Part shown: piece after piece, positions 17,423 through 28,342 of the stretch | How the letters are laid out: every line of letters starts with the position of its first letter | Position numbering within the stretch: the stretch's first letter is position 1 | Program-made: the position numbers and the translations under genes | NCBI GenBank assembly: GCA_028290705.1 | Contig: JAQGJH010000003.1 | Coordinates: forward strand, 1-61,940 | Reading direction: 5' to 3' | Source: Hyphomicrobiales bacterium | Lineage (GTDB): Bacteria; Pseudomonadota; Alphaproteobacteria; Rhizobiales; Beijerinckiaceae | DNA: 61,940 nucleotides | Notes under the pieces: model-generated | The model's input: the letters and a program-made list of their open reading frames with translations, nothing else | Database searches by the model: none | Told to the model about the DNA's origin: nothing

Positions 17423-18688
17423 CTAGGGGGCGGCCCAGATCATTGTGACACTGGCGGCCAGCAGGGCGGCCAGGCTCGCGGCGACGACCCGCAGCCCGAT
17501 GGCGATGCCGCCGCTCCAACCGGCCATGACGGCTTTCGCGACGGTGTTGACAGCGACGGCGAGCAGGATGGCCCGGACGGCGGTCTGCTCCCAATCCGGA
17601 GCGGCGGCGTCGCCTCCCATCCGGGCCATCGCGATGGTGATGGCGTCGACGTCCGCGACGCCAGAGAGGGCCGCCACGACATAGACGCCGACCTCCCCAT
17701 AAGCGCCGCGCAGCAGTTCAGCGGCGAGGGACACGGCGGCAATGAGCGCCGCAAGCTTCAGCGCCGTGCCGATGGCAAGCGGGCTGGCCATCTGCAAGTG
17801 GGGCGTTTCACGCCCGCTTTGTCCGGCCAGCATCAAAGCCGCGCCGGCCGCCAGGGCTGCGGCGGCGGCGGCAAGTGGCGGTCCGAGGCTGGCCAGCAGG
17901 GCGGGATTCAGCACCGACGCGACGGCTACGACGCGGATCGTCATCACCATGCCGGACACGAGAATGCCGGCGCTGAGGAGTCCGGCCGAGTCGCGATGCT
18001 CGCGGCCGAGGCGCGCAAACGCGAGCGTGGTGGCCGTCGACGAGGCGAGGCCGCCCGCGAGCCCGGTCAGCAGGATGCCCAGCCGCGACCCGAAAACCCG
18101 GACGGCGACGTAGCCGCCGAACGAGATCGCGGCGATCAGAATGGCGAGAAGCCAGATCTCGTGCGGGTTGATCGTGTCCCAGGGATCGATGCGATGGTTC
18201 GGCAGGATGGGCAGCAGCAGGAACGACATGGCGAGAAGCGTCAGTCCCGCGCGGATTTCCTCCCATGTGAGCGAGGCGACCCAGCGATGCAGATAGTCGC
18301 GGAAGGCCAGCAGGACCGTCATGGCGACGGCGGCCGAGATGGCGACCACCAGATCGCCCGTCACCGCCATGGCGCCGAGCAGGAAGGTCAGCATGCCGGC
18401 GATCACCGAGGTGACGCTGAAATTGCGTTCGGCTTGCGCTTCGAGCCAGTGAAAGGCCACGAAAGCTGCCGAGAAAGCCAGAAAGGAAAGGCCGATGACG
18501 AGCCCGCCCGCCGTCCGGGACAAAAGGCCTGCGACGCCGCCCAGCAGTCCCGTCAGGGCGAAGGTGCGGAAGCCCGCGGCGCGCTGATGGTCCGCTTCCT
18601 CACGCGTGCGCCAGCCGCGCTCGAGCCCGACCAGGAGGCCGATGGCGAGCGCGACGCCGAGGCGCGTCAGGGTTTCGGTCTGGTCCAT
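17423..18688 (-). CDS. MgtC/SapB-type membrane protein with DUF4010
   Basis: The 421-residue, strongly hydrophobic protein starts with an MgtC/SapB-like domain (RLGVALAIGLLVGLERGWRTR, then GFRTFALTGLLGGVAGLL) and continues into DUF4010 (FGSRLGILLTGLAGGLASST, LSGVADVDAITIAMARMG). About 12 transmembrane helices are expected. The MgtC domain is linked to Mg homeostasis and survival at low Mg, but the function of the DUF4010 fusion is not established. With the divergent TRIC-type gene it separates the 6S/5-FCL locus from zapA, which are normally adjacent. Confidence 0.85.
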   Translation of the reverse strand: MDQTETLTRLGVALAIGLLVGLERGWRTREEADHQRAAGFRTFALTGLLGGVAGLLSRTAGGLVIGLSFLAFSAAFVAFHWLEAQAERNFSVTSVIAGMLTFLLGAMAVTGDLVVAISAAVAMTVLLAFRDYLHRWVASLTWEEIRAGLTLLAMSFLLLPILPNHRIDPWDTINPHEIWLLAILIAAISFGGYVAVRVFGSRLGILLTGLAGGLASSTATTLAFARLGREHRDSAGLLSAGILVSGMVMTIRVVAVASVLNPALLASLGPPLAAAAAALAAGAALMLAGQSGRETPHLQMASPLAIGTALKLAALIAAVSLAAELLRGAYGEVGVYVVAALSGVADVDAITIAMARMGGDAAAPDWEQTAVRAILLAVAVNTVAKAVMAGWSGGIAIGLRVVAASLAALLAASVTMIWAAP

Positions 18689-18759
18689 CGAGGCATTTTA
18701 CGCGGAATGGGCTCGCGAAGGGTGAAACTCTGCCATACAGAGTTGAAAAGGGCCTCACA

Positions 18760-19413
18760 ATGGCCCGGCAACTCTTCCGGGACGCCATGCTGCAGACCAT
18801 CACCTCCGTTCTCGACGGATTTGGGCTTCTCGTCTTTGCGACCTCGGGCGCTCTGGTGGCGTCGCGCAAGCAGATGGACATCGTGGGTTTTGCGCTGCTC
18901 GGCACCGTCACGGGCATTGGCGGCGGCACGCTGCGGGACGTCCTGCTCGGCCTGACGCCGGTGTTCTGGATCCAGACGCCCGCCACCCTCGTGATATGCG
19001 TGGCCGTGTCGTGCCTGGTGTTCTTCACGGCCCACATCCCGCAGTCGCGCCTGCGGCTGCTGCTCTGGTTCGATGCGATCGGCCTCGCGCTGTTCGCCGT
19101 CACGGGGGCTGAGCGGGCGCTGCTGGCGGGGGCCGGGCCGGTGGCGGCCGTCACCATGGGGGTGATCACCGCGACCTTCGGGGGCATCATCCGGGACGTG
19201 CTGGGCGGCGAGAGTCCGATGATCCTGGCGCATGAGATCTACGTCACGGCGGCGCTGCTGGGCGCGGCCGTGTTCATCGGTTGCGTCACCGCCGGTGTGC
19301 CGCACGAAGTGGCTCTGATCAGCGGCTTTCTCGCGGGATTCGCACTGCGCGGCGCGGCGCTGCATTTCGGCTGGAGCCTGCCGCGCTACCGGCCTCGGGC
19401 CGAGCGGGAGTAG
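18760..19413 (+). CDS. TRIC-type cation channel family protein (UPF0126, YicG-like)
   Basis: The 217-residue membrane protein has seven predicted helices and the two internal repeats typical of UPF0126/TRIC: GIGGGTLRDVLLG near residues 45-57 and FGGIIRDVLGGE near 143-155. Bacterial TRIC homologues form trimeric monovalent cation channels; others are described as glycine-linked transporters. Start choice is uncertain: ATG 18760 has AAAAGGG upstream, but ATG 18787 (MLQTITSVLDGF) also fits the family. It is divergent from the MgtC/DUF4010 gene and convergent on zapA. Confidence 0.87.
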   Translation: MARQLFRDAMLQTITSVLDGFGLLVFATSGALVASRKQMDIVGFALLGTVTGIGGGTLRDVLLGLTPVFWIQTPATLVICVAVSCLVFFTAHIPQSRLRLLLWFDAIGLALFAVTGAERALLAGAGPVAAVTMGVITATFGGIIRDVLGGESPMILAHEIYVTAALLGAAVFIGCVTAGVPHEVALISGFLAGFALRGAALHFGWSLPRYRPRAERE

Positions 19414-19427
19414 ACGCGCGCCTGTTC

Positions 19428-19796
19428 TTACGACTTCGCCGGACCGTTCATGCCCTGGGCCACGCGCTCGATGCGGGCCGCGGCTTCGTCGAGGCTTTCG
19501 GCAACTGCGGTGATCCAGCCGGAGGAGGCATCCCTGGCGTTCAGGCCGGCTTCGCGCAACTCCTGGACGTTCGCCTCCAGGGCGACGATCCGGCGCTGGC
19601 TCTCGGCAAGGTCGTCGGCGATCATGATGGCGGCCATGACGGTCAGGCGCTGGTCGCCGATCTCGCCGAAACTCTTGCGCAGTTCCGCGATCTTCTGGTC
19701 GACCTGGGCGGCAAGCCCCTCGAGATGAGCTTCCTCTCCCTCTCCACAGGCCATGCGGAAGGTGCGGCCCGCAATGGTGACGTTGACCTGCGACAT
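19428..19796 (-). CDS. zapA: Cell division protein ZapA
   Basis: The 122-residue protein starts MSQVNVTIAGRTFRMACGEG, with the ZapA N-terminal beta fold, followed by DQRLTVMAAIMIADDLAES and a C-terminal coiled coil. ZapA bundles FtsZ filaments at the division site. It follows the DUF4164 gene by 2 bp and both point away from tkt, a conserved alphaproteobacterial arrangement (tkt, DUF4164, zapA, 6S RNA, 5-FCL). Here the 6S/5-FCL part has been moved about 2 kb away by two membrane genes. Confidence 0.92.
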   Translation of the reverse strand: MSQVNVTIAGRTFRMACGEGEEAHLEGLAAQVDQKIAELRKSFGEIGDQRLTVMAAIMIADDLAESQRRIVALEANVQELREAGLNARDASSGWITAVAESLDEAAARIERVAQGMNGPAKS

Positions 19797-19798
19797 GG

Positions 19799-20125
19799 CT
19801 AGGCCTCCGCGCCGTCAGGATCGGGCACCGGTCCGGGAGCCTCGATCGGGTCCTCGTCGCCCAGAACCGCCCGGATGGCGGCGCTCGTCTGACCGAGGCG
19901 GCGGGCGACTTCGAGGCTGGCATCGTCGAGCCTGCGGGCGCGTGCCGCGGCGGCGTCGAGCTCGACGGCGAGGCGCGACCTGTCGTCCTGCATCACGGCG
20001 AGCTCTTCCTCGAGGTCGGCGCGGCGGGCATCGGCGATGGAACGGCGCTCGGCGGCGGCCTCGAGTTGGTCGAGAGCGATGGAAAGCCGTTTCAGGGGAG
20101 CATCGAGACGATCGGGCAGCTTCAT
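19799..20125 (-). CDS. DUF4164 coiled-coil protein
   Basis: The 108-residue protein starts MKLPDRLDAPLKRLSIALDQ and is almost entirely a coiled coil up to residue 85, with an acidic-proline tail (EAPGPVPDPDGAEA). It fits DUF4164, a family of unknown function encoded directly before zapA in alphaproteobacteria; an FtsZ-ring accessory (ZapB-like) role is a reasonable inference from position and fold. ATG at 20125 has only a weak ribosome site, and an upstream in-frame start at 20257 would add a non-conserved leader. Confidence 0.8.
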   Translation of the reverse strand: MKLPDRLDAPLKRLSIALDQLEAAAERRSIADARRADLEEELAVMQDDRSRLAVELDAAAARARRLDDASLEVARRLGQTSAAIRAVLGDEDPIEAPGPVPDPDGAEA

Positions 20126-20297
20126 GACTTCTTGGTTTGCGGTGGGCCCATTAGCGAGATTCGGCGGGGAGGCGTCAACGCGCGCCGACGCGCCGCCCAC
20201 AAGACAATAGCACGTCAAAGGTGCAATCGCGGGCCGGATTGCACGCTGTTGATCCAAAGAATGGCGTGTGCAGGCCGCGCCTCGGGTCGGCGTCGCG

Positions 20298-20325
20298 TTG
20301 ACAGGTAGGGTCAGGCTGCTATCAA
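20298..20325 (+). promoter_or_regulatory. Predicted promoter of the tkt operon
   Basis: TTGACA (20298-20303) and TATCAA (20320-20325) are spaced by 16 bp, close to the housekeeping consensus, about 100 bp before the transketolase start. The rest of the 299-bp gap between the DUF4164 gene and tkt shows no gene. Confidence 0.6.
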
Positions 20326-20424
20326 ACCCGGCCTGCGAATTCTTTTGCGATCATGTCTCCGGAGCGTTGCGCTTTCATGCCGGGCCCTGCGTGATCCGCA
20401 CCGACCAGTCATTGGAAAAAGCCC

Positions 20425-22407
20425 ATGAGCGTACCCCACGAGTCGATGGCCAATGCGATCCGCGCGCTTTCGATGGACGCCGTCGAAAAGGCGAAATCCG
20501 GCCACCCCGGACTGCCGATGGGCACGGCCGACATCGCCACGGTGCTGTTCACGCAAGTCCTGAAATACGATGCCGCCGATCCGAAATGGCCGGATCGCGA
20601 CCGTTTCGTGCTGTCGGCCGGCCACGGGTCGATGCTGCTCTATTCGCTCCTCTATCTCACCGGCAATCCGGAGATGACGATCGAGGAGATCAAGAACTTC
20701 CGCCAGCTCAAGTCGAAGACGCCGGGCCACCCTGAGAATTTCGTCACCTCGGGTGTCGAGACCACGACGGGGCCGCTGGGCCAGGGCATCGCCACGGCAG
20801 TCGGCATGGCGCTGGCCGAGCGCATGCTCAACGCCGAATTCGGCGACGTCGTGGATCATCACACCTACGTGCTCGCCTCCGACGGCGACCTGATGGAGGG
20901 GCTTTCGCAGGAAGCCATTGCGATCGCCGGGCACCTGCGGCTCAACCGCATGATCGTGCTGTTCGACGACAATGGCATTTCCATCGATGGCCCGATCTCG
21001 GTGTCGGACTCGGTCGATCAGGTGAAGCGTTTCCAGGCCTGCAACTGGAACGCCATGCGGGTCGACGGGCATGATCCCAAAGCGCTTCTGAAGGCCATTC
21101 GCAAGGCGCAGAAATCCGACAAGCCGACCATGATCGCGTGCAAGACCACGATCGGCTACGGCTCGCCGAAGCGCGCCGGCACGTCGAAGGCGCATGGCGA
21201 GCCGCTCGGCGCGGAGGAAATCGCGGGAGCGCGCGCCGCCCTCAACTGGCCGCACGAGCCTTTCGCCGTGCCGCAGGACATTCTGGACGCGTGGCGCAAG
21301 GCCGGCCGCAAGGGCAAGCGCCTCGCCAAAGCCTGGCGCGACGAGAAACTCGGCAAGCTCGACGCCGACAAGCGGGCCGAGTTCGAGCGCCGGCTGGCGG
21401 GCGACCTGTCGCCTGCCCTGGCCGACGTGGTGCGGGCCGCCAAGCAGCGCCTCGCCGACGACCGGACGGAACTGGCGACCCGCAAGGCTTCCGAAGCCGC
21501 CATCGGGGCCATCGCCCCGGCGGTGCCGGAACTCGTCACCGGATCGGCAGATCTGACCGGCTCGAACAACACCAAGGTGGCGGCCACGCCGGCCATCGGC
21601 CCGGGCCAATATGCCGGGCGCTTCGTTCACTGGGGCATTCGCGAGCACGGCATGGCGGCGGCGATCAACGGCATGGCGCTGCATGGCGGCTACATCCCGT
21701 CGGGCGCGACCTTCCTGGTCTTCGCCGATTATTGCCGGCCGTCGCTGCGTCTCGCGGCGCTGATGAAAACGCGCGCCATCCAGGTCATGACCCACGATTC
21801 CATCGGCCTCGGCGAAGACGGGCCGACCCACCAGCCGGTCGAGCATCTCGCCTCGCTGCGGGCGATCCCGAACCTCCTGGTGTTCCGCCCGGCGGACCAG
21901 ACCGAGACCTACGAGTGCTGGCAGGCGGCCATCGAGGCGCGGAACTCGCCCTCGATCCTCGCGCTGACCCGCCAGAACCTGCCGGCGGTGCGGACCAGCT
22001 TCGTGGAGGAAAACCTCTGCGCGCGGGGAGCTTATGAACTGGCCCCGGCGGAGGGCGACGCCCAGGTGACGATCTTCGCCAGCGGTTCGGAGGTCAGCGT
22101 GGCCCTGGCTGGCCGGGCCCTGCTGGCTGAGAAGGGCGTGGCGGCGCGGGTCGTTTCGGTGCCGTGCATGGACCTGTTCTTCGAGCAGGACGAGGCCTAC
22201 CGGGCGCGGATCATCGGCACGGCTCCGGTGCGGATCGGCGTCGAGGCGGCGATCCGCCAGGGGTGGGATGCGCTGATCGGCGAGGCCGGGGGGTTCGTCG
22301 GCATGACCAACTTCGGAGAAAGCGCGCCTGCCGCCAAACTTTACCAACACTTTAAAATTACAGCTCAATCAGTCGCGGATGCAGCCCTGCAGCGTTTGCC
22401 GCGATGA
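20425..22407 (+). CDS. tkt: Transketolase
   Basis: The 660-residue thiamine-diphosphate enzyme moves two-carbon units between ketose and aldose phosphates in the pentose phosphate (or Calvin) pathway. Key sites are [15 protein letters not shown] at the N-terminus, [15 protein letters not shown] (substrate/TPP His), the TPP-Mg motif SDGDLMEG with [28 protein letters not shown] in the pyrimidine domain, and [15 protein letters not shown]. Length is normal (about 660-670). It starts the plus-strand run tkt-gap-pgk-fba. No RuBisCO or phosphoribulokinase gene is present, so glycolysis/gluconeogenesis plus pentose phosphate recycling is the safer reading. Confidence 0.97.
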   Translation: MSVPHESMANAIRALSMDAVEKAKSGHPGLPMGTADIATVLFTQVLKYDAADPKWPDRDRFVLSAGHGSMLLYSLLYLTGNPEMTIEEIKNFRQLKSKTPGHPENFVTSGVETTTGPLGQGIATAVGMALAERMLNAEFGDVVDHHTYVLASDGDLMEGLSQEAIAIAGHLRLNRMIVLFDDNGISIDGPISVSDSVDQVKRFQACNWNAMRVDGHDPKALLKAIRKAQKSDKPTMIACKTTIGYGSPKRAGTSKAHGEPLGAEEIAGARAALNWPHEPFAVPQDILDAWRKAGRKGKRLAKAWRDEKLGKLDADKRAEFERRLAGDLSPALADVVRAAKQRLADDRTELATRKASEAAIGAIAPAVPELVTGSADLTGSNNTKVAATPAIGPGQYAGRFVHWGIREHGMAAAINGMALHGGYIPSGATFLVFADYCRPSLRLAALMKTRAIQVMTHDSIGLGEDGPTHQPVEHLASLRAIPNLLVFRPADQTETYECWQAAIEARNSPSILALTRQNLPAVRTSFVEENLCARGAYELAPAEGDAQVTIFASGSEVSVALAGRALLAEKGVAARVVSVPCMDLFFEQDEAYRARIIGTAPVRIGVEAAIRQGWDALIGEAGGFVGMTNFGESAPAAKLYQHFKITAQSVADAALQRLPR

Positions 22408-22477
22408 TGTCATGAGGCTATGAAAACACACCAATGATGGGGCTTCGGCCCGGAAAGACTTACGAGGAGTGACGAAG

Positions 22478-23485
22478 ATGACGGTCAAGGTCGCGATCAA
22501 CGGGTTCGGACGAATTGGTCGCAACGTTCTGCGGGCGATCGTCGAGTCGGGCCGCACGGACATCCAGGTGGTCGCCATCAACGATCTCGGCCCGGTCGAG
22601 ACCAATGCCCATCTGCTGCGCTTCGACTCGGTGCATGGCCGCGCGCCCTTCGAGGTGAAGGTGGACGGCGACACGATCGACGTCGGCTTCGGTCCCATCA
22701 AGGTGACGGCGATCCGCAACCCGGCCGAACTGCCGCACAAGCAGCTCGGCGTCGACATTGCGATGGAATGCACGGGCATCTTCACGACGCGCGACAAGGC
22801 CAAGGCGCATCTCGACGCCGGCGCGAAGCGCGTCATCGTCTCGGCGCCCTGCGACGACGCCGACCTGACGGTCGTGTTCGGCGTGAACCATGACAAGCTG
22901 ACGAAGGATCACCTCGTCATCTCCAACGCGTCCTGCACGACGAACTGTCTGTCGCCGGTCGCCAAGGTGCTGAACGACACGATCGGCATCGAGCGCGGCT
23001 TCATGACGACGATCCACTCCTACACGGGCGACCAGCCGACGCTCGACACGATGCACAAGGATCTGTATCGGGGCCGCGCCGCCGCCCTTTCGATGATCCC
23101 GACGTCGACGGGCGCCGCCAAGGCCGTCGGCCTCGTGCTGCCGGAGCTCAACGGCAAGCTCGACGGCTCGGCCATTCGCGTGCCGACCCCGAACGTGTCG
23201 GTCGTCGACCTGAAGTTCGTGGCGTCGCGCAAGACCACCAAGGACGAGATCAACGCCGCCATCAAGGCCGCGGCCGATGGCCCGATGAAGGGCATTCTCG
23301 GCTACACCAACGCGGCGAACGTCTCGATCGACTTCAACCACGACTCGCATTCGTCGGTCTTCCACATGGATCAGACGAAGGTGCTGGAAGGCACGTTCGT
23401 GCGCATCCTCTCCTGGTACGACAACGAGTGGGGCTTCTCGAACCGCATGAGCGACACCGCCGTCGCGATGGCGAAGCTGATCTGA
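22478..23485 (+). CDS. gap: Glyceraldehyde-3-phosphate dehydrogenase, type I
   Basis: The 335-residue enzyme oxidises glyceraldehyde-3-phosphate with NAD and phosphate. It shows [15 protein letters not shown] for the cofactor, catalytic Cys153 in [12 protein letters not shown], His180 in [10 protein letters not shown] and the C-terminal [17 protein letters not shown] at 34-37 carries an Asp near the adenine ribose, favouring NAD over NADP. ATG at 22478 has GAGGAG eight bases upstream; a GTG at 22469 would add three residues. It lies 70 bp after tkt and 85 bp before pgk, all in the same direction. Confidence 0.96.
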   Translation: MTVKVAINGFGRIGRNVLRAIVESGRTDIQVVAINDLGPVETNAHLLRFDSVHGRAPFEVKVDGDTIDVGFGPIKVTAIRNPAELPHKQLGVDIAMECTGIFTTRDKAKAHLDAGAKRVIVSAPCDDADLTVVFGVNHDKLTKDHLVISNASCTTNCLSPVAKVLNDTIGIERGFMTTIHSYTGDQPTLDTMHKDLYRGRAAALSMIPTSTGAAKAVGLVLPELNGKLDGSAIRVPTPNVSVVDLKFVASRKTTKDEINAAIKAAADGPMKGILGYTNAANVSIDFNHDSHSSVFHMDQTKVLEGTFVRILSWYDNEWGFSNRMSDTAVAMAKLI

Positions 23486-23570
23486 TTCCGAGGGGCGCGA
23501 CGCGACAGCGGACGCGCCCTTCTTCCGTCAGACGCGCCGTGCGTCCACCCCTTCAGGAGTATCGTCCTTC

Positions 23571-24767
23571 ATGAGTTCCTTCCGCACCCTCGACCAGGCC
23601 GATGTCGCCGGAAAACGCGTGCTTCTGCGCGTCGATCTCAACCTGCCGATGGAGAACGGACGGATCTCGGACGCGACGCGCATCGAGCGCATCGTGCCGA
23701 CCATTCGTGAACTGGTCGGGAGGGGCGCGCGCATCGTTCTGCTGGCGCATTTCGGCCGTCCCAAGAATGGACCCGACGAGGCCAATTCGCTGAAGCCGAT
23801 CGCGGCTGCGCTGGGCGAGCATGTCGGCCAGCCGGTGGCGTTTGCCGCCGATTGCGTCGGCCCGCAGGCCGAGGCGGCGGTTTCTGCGCTGAAGGAGGGG
23901 CAGATCCTGCTGCTCGAGAACACGCGCTTTCACAAGGGCGAAGAGACAAACGATCCGGTCTTCGTGGCGGAACTCGCGAAGCTCGGAGACGTCTACGTCA
24001 ACGACGCCTTCTCGGCGGCGCATCGCGCCCATGCCTCGACCGAGGGGCTGGCCCACAAGCTGCCGGCCTTTGCGGGACGCGGCATGCAGGCCGAACTCGA
24101 CGCGCTGACGGCGGCGCTCGAGACGCCGAAGCGTCCGGTCGCGGCGGTCGTGGGCGGCGCGAAGGTTTCGACCAAGCTCGAACTGCTGGGCAACCTGTCG
24201 AGGAAGGTCGACTACATCATCATCGGCGGCGGCATGGCCAACACGTTTCTGGCCGCGCAGGGAAAGAAGGTCGGGAAGTCGCTGTGCGAGAAGGACCTCG
24301 TGGACACGGCTTTGTCCGTCATCGCGCAGGCGAAGGCCGGTGGATGCGAGATCGTGCTGCCGGTCGACGCCGTCGTGGCGCAGGAATTCAAGGCGCATGC
24401 AGCACATCGCGTCGTCGACGTCGATCACGTGCTCGACGATGAGATGATCCTCGACCTCGGGCCGAAATCGGCAAGCCGCGTCGACGCCATTTTGCGCACA
24501 TGCAAGACGCTGGTGTGGAACGGACCGTTCGGCGCATTCGAGTTGCAGCCGTTCGACGCGGGCACCAACGAGGTGGCGCGCGTCGCCGCCGATCTCACGC
24601 AGGCCGGATCGCTCGTCACGGTGGCGGGCGGCGGCGACACGGTGTCGGCGCTCAATCAATCGGGAGCGGGCGACCGTTTCACCTACATCTCAACGGCGGG
24701 CGGCGCGTTCCTCGAATGGCTCGAGGGCAAGGTCCTGCCGGGCGTCGAGGCTTTGCGCAAAAGCTGA
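23571..24767 (+). CDS. pgk: Phosphoglycerate kinase
   Basis: The 398-residue enzyme makes ATP from 1,3-bisphosphoglycerate. It has the N-domain [20 protein letters not shown] and HFGRPK, the hinge region with [14 protein letters not shown], and the C-domain nucleotide motif WNGPFGAFE and GGGDTVSAL. Length matches bacterial PGK (about 395). GGAG lies upstream of ATG 23571. It is the third gene of the carbon run. Confidence 0.97.
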   Translation: MSSFRTLDQADVAGKRVLLRVDLNLPMENGRISDATRIERIVPTIRELVGRGARIVLLAHFGRPKNGPDEANSLKPIAAALGEHVGQPVAFAADCVGPQAEAAVSALKEGQILLLENTRFHKGEETNDPVFVAELAKLGDVYVNDAFSAAHRAHASTEGLAHKLPAFAGRGMQAELDALTAALETPKRPVAAVVGGAKVSTKLELLGNLSRKVDYIIIGGGMANTFLAAQGKKVGKSLCEKDLVDTALSVIAQAKAGGCEIVLPVDAVVAQEFKAHAAHRVVDVDHVLDDEMILDLGPKSASRVDAILRTCKTLVWNGPFGAFELQPFDAGTNEVARVAADLTQAGSLVTVAGGGDTVSALNQSGAGDRFTYISTAGGAFLEWLEGKVLPGVEALRKS

Positions 24768-24833
24768 ATAGTTTCACGACAGGGCGCGGATGCGATGGGG
24801 CAGGCCGCGCGGATCGATTTTTCGGAGGACACG

Positions 24834-25853
24834 ATGGACAAGGATCAACTCGTCAAAGTCGCGCAGGCCATGGTGGCGCGCGGCAAGGGCATTCTCGCGG
24901 CCGACGAAAGCTCGGGCACGATCAAGCGCCGCTTCGATGCGATCGGCGTCGAATCCACCGCAGACAGCCGCCGCGACTATCGCGAGTTCATGTTCCGCAC
25001 CCAGGAAGCCATGACGCAGCACATCAGCGGCGTCATCCTGTATGACGAGACGATCCGCCAGAACGCCAAGGACGGCACGCCGCTGGTCAAGCTGATCGAG
25101 CAGGCCGGTTCGCTGCCGGGCATCAAGGTCGACGCCGGCGCGAAGCCGATGCCAAATTTCCCGGGCGAGACGATCACCGAAGGCCTCGACGGCCTCGGCG
25201 AGCGCATGGCCGACTATTACAAGATGGGCGCGCGGTTCGCGAAGTGGCGCGCCGTGATCGACATTGCGGACGGCATTCCGACCTGGGGCGCCGTCAAGGC
25301 CAACGCGCATGCGCTGGCTCGCTATGCGGCGATCTGCCAGGAAAACAACATCGTGCCGATCGTCGAGCCGGAAGTGCTGATGGACGGCGGCCACACGATC
25401 GAGCGCTGCTACGAGGTGACTGAATTCGTCCTCAAGACGGTGTTCCAGGAGCTCTATGAAGCCCGCGTGTTGCTCGAAGGCATCGTGCTGAAGCCCAACA
25501 TGGTGGTGCCGGGCAAGAAATGCGCGACCCAGGCGAGCGCCGAGCAGATTGCCGAGCAGACCATCCGGCTGTTCAAGCAGGCCGTGCCGGTCGCGGTGCC
25601 GGGCATCGCCTTCCTGTCGGGCGGCCAGGCCGACGTCGAGGCGACCGCCAATCTGGATGCGATCAACCGCATGGGTCCGCTGCCCTGGGCCGTGACCTTC
25701 TCGTATGGCCGCGCCCTGCAGGCCGCGCCGCAGAAGGCGTGGTCGGGCAAGACCGACAATGTCGTAGCTGGCCAGAAGGCCTTCTCGCATCGCGCCAAGA
25801 TGAACGGCCTGGCGGCCAAGGGCGAGTGGAGCAAGTCGCTCGAAAACGCCTGA
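24834..25853 (+). CDS. fbaB: Class I fructose-bisphosphate aldolase
   Basis: The 339-residue protein is a class I (Schiff-base) aldolase of the animal-like type: GKGILAADESSGTIKRRFD at the N-terminus, the catalytic Lys in EGIVLKPNMVVPG at about residue 220, and GIAFLSGGQADVEATANLDA. It splits or forms fructose-1,6-bisphosphate without metal. ATG at 24834 has GGAGGA eight bases upstream, so the earlier ATG at 24795 is less likely. Many relatives use a class II enzyme beside gap-pgk; the class I form closes this run and is followed by a strong terminator. Confidence 0.94.
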   Translation: MDKDQLVKVAQAMVARGKGILAADESSGTIKRRFDAIGVESTADSRRDYREFMFRTQEAMTQHISGVILYDETIRQNAKDGTPLVKLIEQAGSLPGIKVDAGAKPMPNFPGETITEGLDGLGERMADYYKMGARFAKWRAVIDIADGIPTWGAVKANAHALARYAAICQENNIVPIVEPEVLMDGGHTIERCYEVTEFVLKTVFQELYEARVLLEGIVLKPNMVVPGKKCATQASAEQIAEQTIRLFKQAVPVAVPGIAFLSGGQADVEATANLDAINRMGPLPWAVTFSYGRALQAAPQKAWSGKTDNVVAGQKAFSHRAKMNGLAAKGEWSKSLENA

Positions 25854-25875
25854 TCGCCAGACGACCTCCGAATGC

Positions 25876-25907
25876 AAAGCCCGGCAGAGATGCCGGGCTT
25901 TCTTTTT
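25876..25907 (+). terminator. Rho-independent terminator after fbaB
   Basis: AAAGCCCGGCA (25876-25886), loop GAGA, TGCCGGGCTTT (25891-25901) and a following CTTTTT. The hairpin, loop included, is identical to the ftsH terminator at 26229-26255 on the other strand. Confidence 0.93.
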
Positions 25908-25911
25908 GCTT

Positions 25912-26121
25912 TCACGCGGCGCCGAAGACCCGGGAGGCGAGATAGGCGATGGCCAGCACGGCGATCGTCAGCGCAGCGAGGGCGAGCGCGAGACGGAAAG
26001 CGCGTCGAACGCCCTCGTCGAATGTCGCCATGTGCTGCGGGTCGATGAACAATCCCGCGACGATGCGCGCACCCATCAACAGGGCGGCGATGAGAAAAAG
26101 CCTGAGAAGAAACAGGAGCAT
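25912..26121 (-). CDS. Small two-helix membrane protein, unknown
   Basis: The 69-residue product MLLFLLRLFLIAALLMGARI... has two strongly hydrophobic segments (about 2-25 and 42-64) joined by a polar loop (FIDPQHMATFDEGVRRAFR). I do not recognise it. Its ribosome site is weak. It lies between two terminators that point towards each other's strand and starts downstream of ftsH on the same strand. The amphipathic loop and regular codon use favour a real gene, but expression is uncertain. Confidence 0.5.
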   Translation of the reverse strand: MLLFLLRLFLIAALLMGARIVAGLFIDPQHMATFDEGVRRAFRLALALAALTIAVLAIAYLASRVFGAA

Positions 26122-26228
26122 TTCGAAATCCGGGCGTCAGGAGCCAAACGCTCCCCCGATCTGTCAAGCTCAAGCCTACACGAACGAAAGAAGAACGCGC
26201 AAGAGCTTCCTTCTGGGGCGGTGGCACG

Positions 26229-26255
26229 AAAAAGCCCGGCATCTCTGCCGGGCTT
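26229..26255 (-). terminator. Rho-independent terminator after ftsH
   Basis: On the minus strand AAGCCCGGCA, loop GAGA, TGCCGGGCTT is followed by TTTCG. It begins about 40 bp after the ftsH stop and is an exact inverted copy of the fbaB terminator hairpin. Confidence 0.9.
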
Positions 26256-26294
26256 GGTCGTCTCGGTTGGTCCGGAACCTCAGTGATCCTGCAC

Positions 26295-28211
<1,917 letters not shown>

Positions 28212-28274
28212 TTCGATCCTGTACGCGGCGAAAACCGCCGTCTCCAGCGCTGTTACGAGCGCATAAACCGTGAA

Positions 28275-28306
28275 CCAATGTAGGCTTCGACCTAAGGCTT
28301 GCCAAG
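28275..28306 (-). promoter_or_regulatory. Predicted sigma-32 (heat-shock) promoter of ftsH
   Basis: On the minus strand CTTG (28306-28303), an 18-bp spacer and CCTACATTGG (28284-28275) match the alphaproteobacterial sigma-32 consensus CTTG-N17/18-CYTATNTNNG at all but one fixed position. It ends 64 bp before the ftsH start. FtsH is a classical heat-shock protein, which supports the call. Confidence 0.62.
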
Positions 28307-28342
28307 GGAACCGGGGGGCGATCTTCGCCCGATGGCCAGTCT

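Noticed and set aside
16703-18955. A 750-codon plus-strand frame spanning the 5-FCL, 6S and DUF4010 region
   Set aside because: It crosses several genes on the other strand and an RNA gene, and its product is Gln/Arg/Gly-rich without motifs.
20311-22368. A 685-codon minus-strand frame opposite transketolase
   Set aside because: Transketolase on the plus strand is unmistakable; the opposite frame is a composition artefact.
20425-25853. Calvin-cycle (cbb) operon
   Set aside because: tkt, gap, pgk and fba are shared with glycolysis and the pentose phosphate pathway; no RuBisCO, phosphoribulokinase or CbbR is visible.
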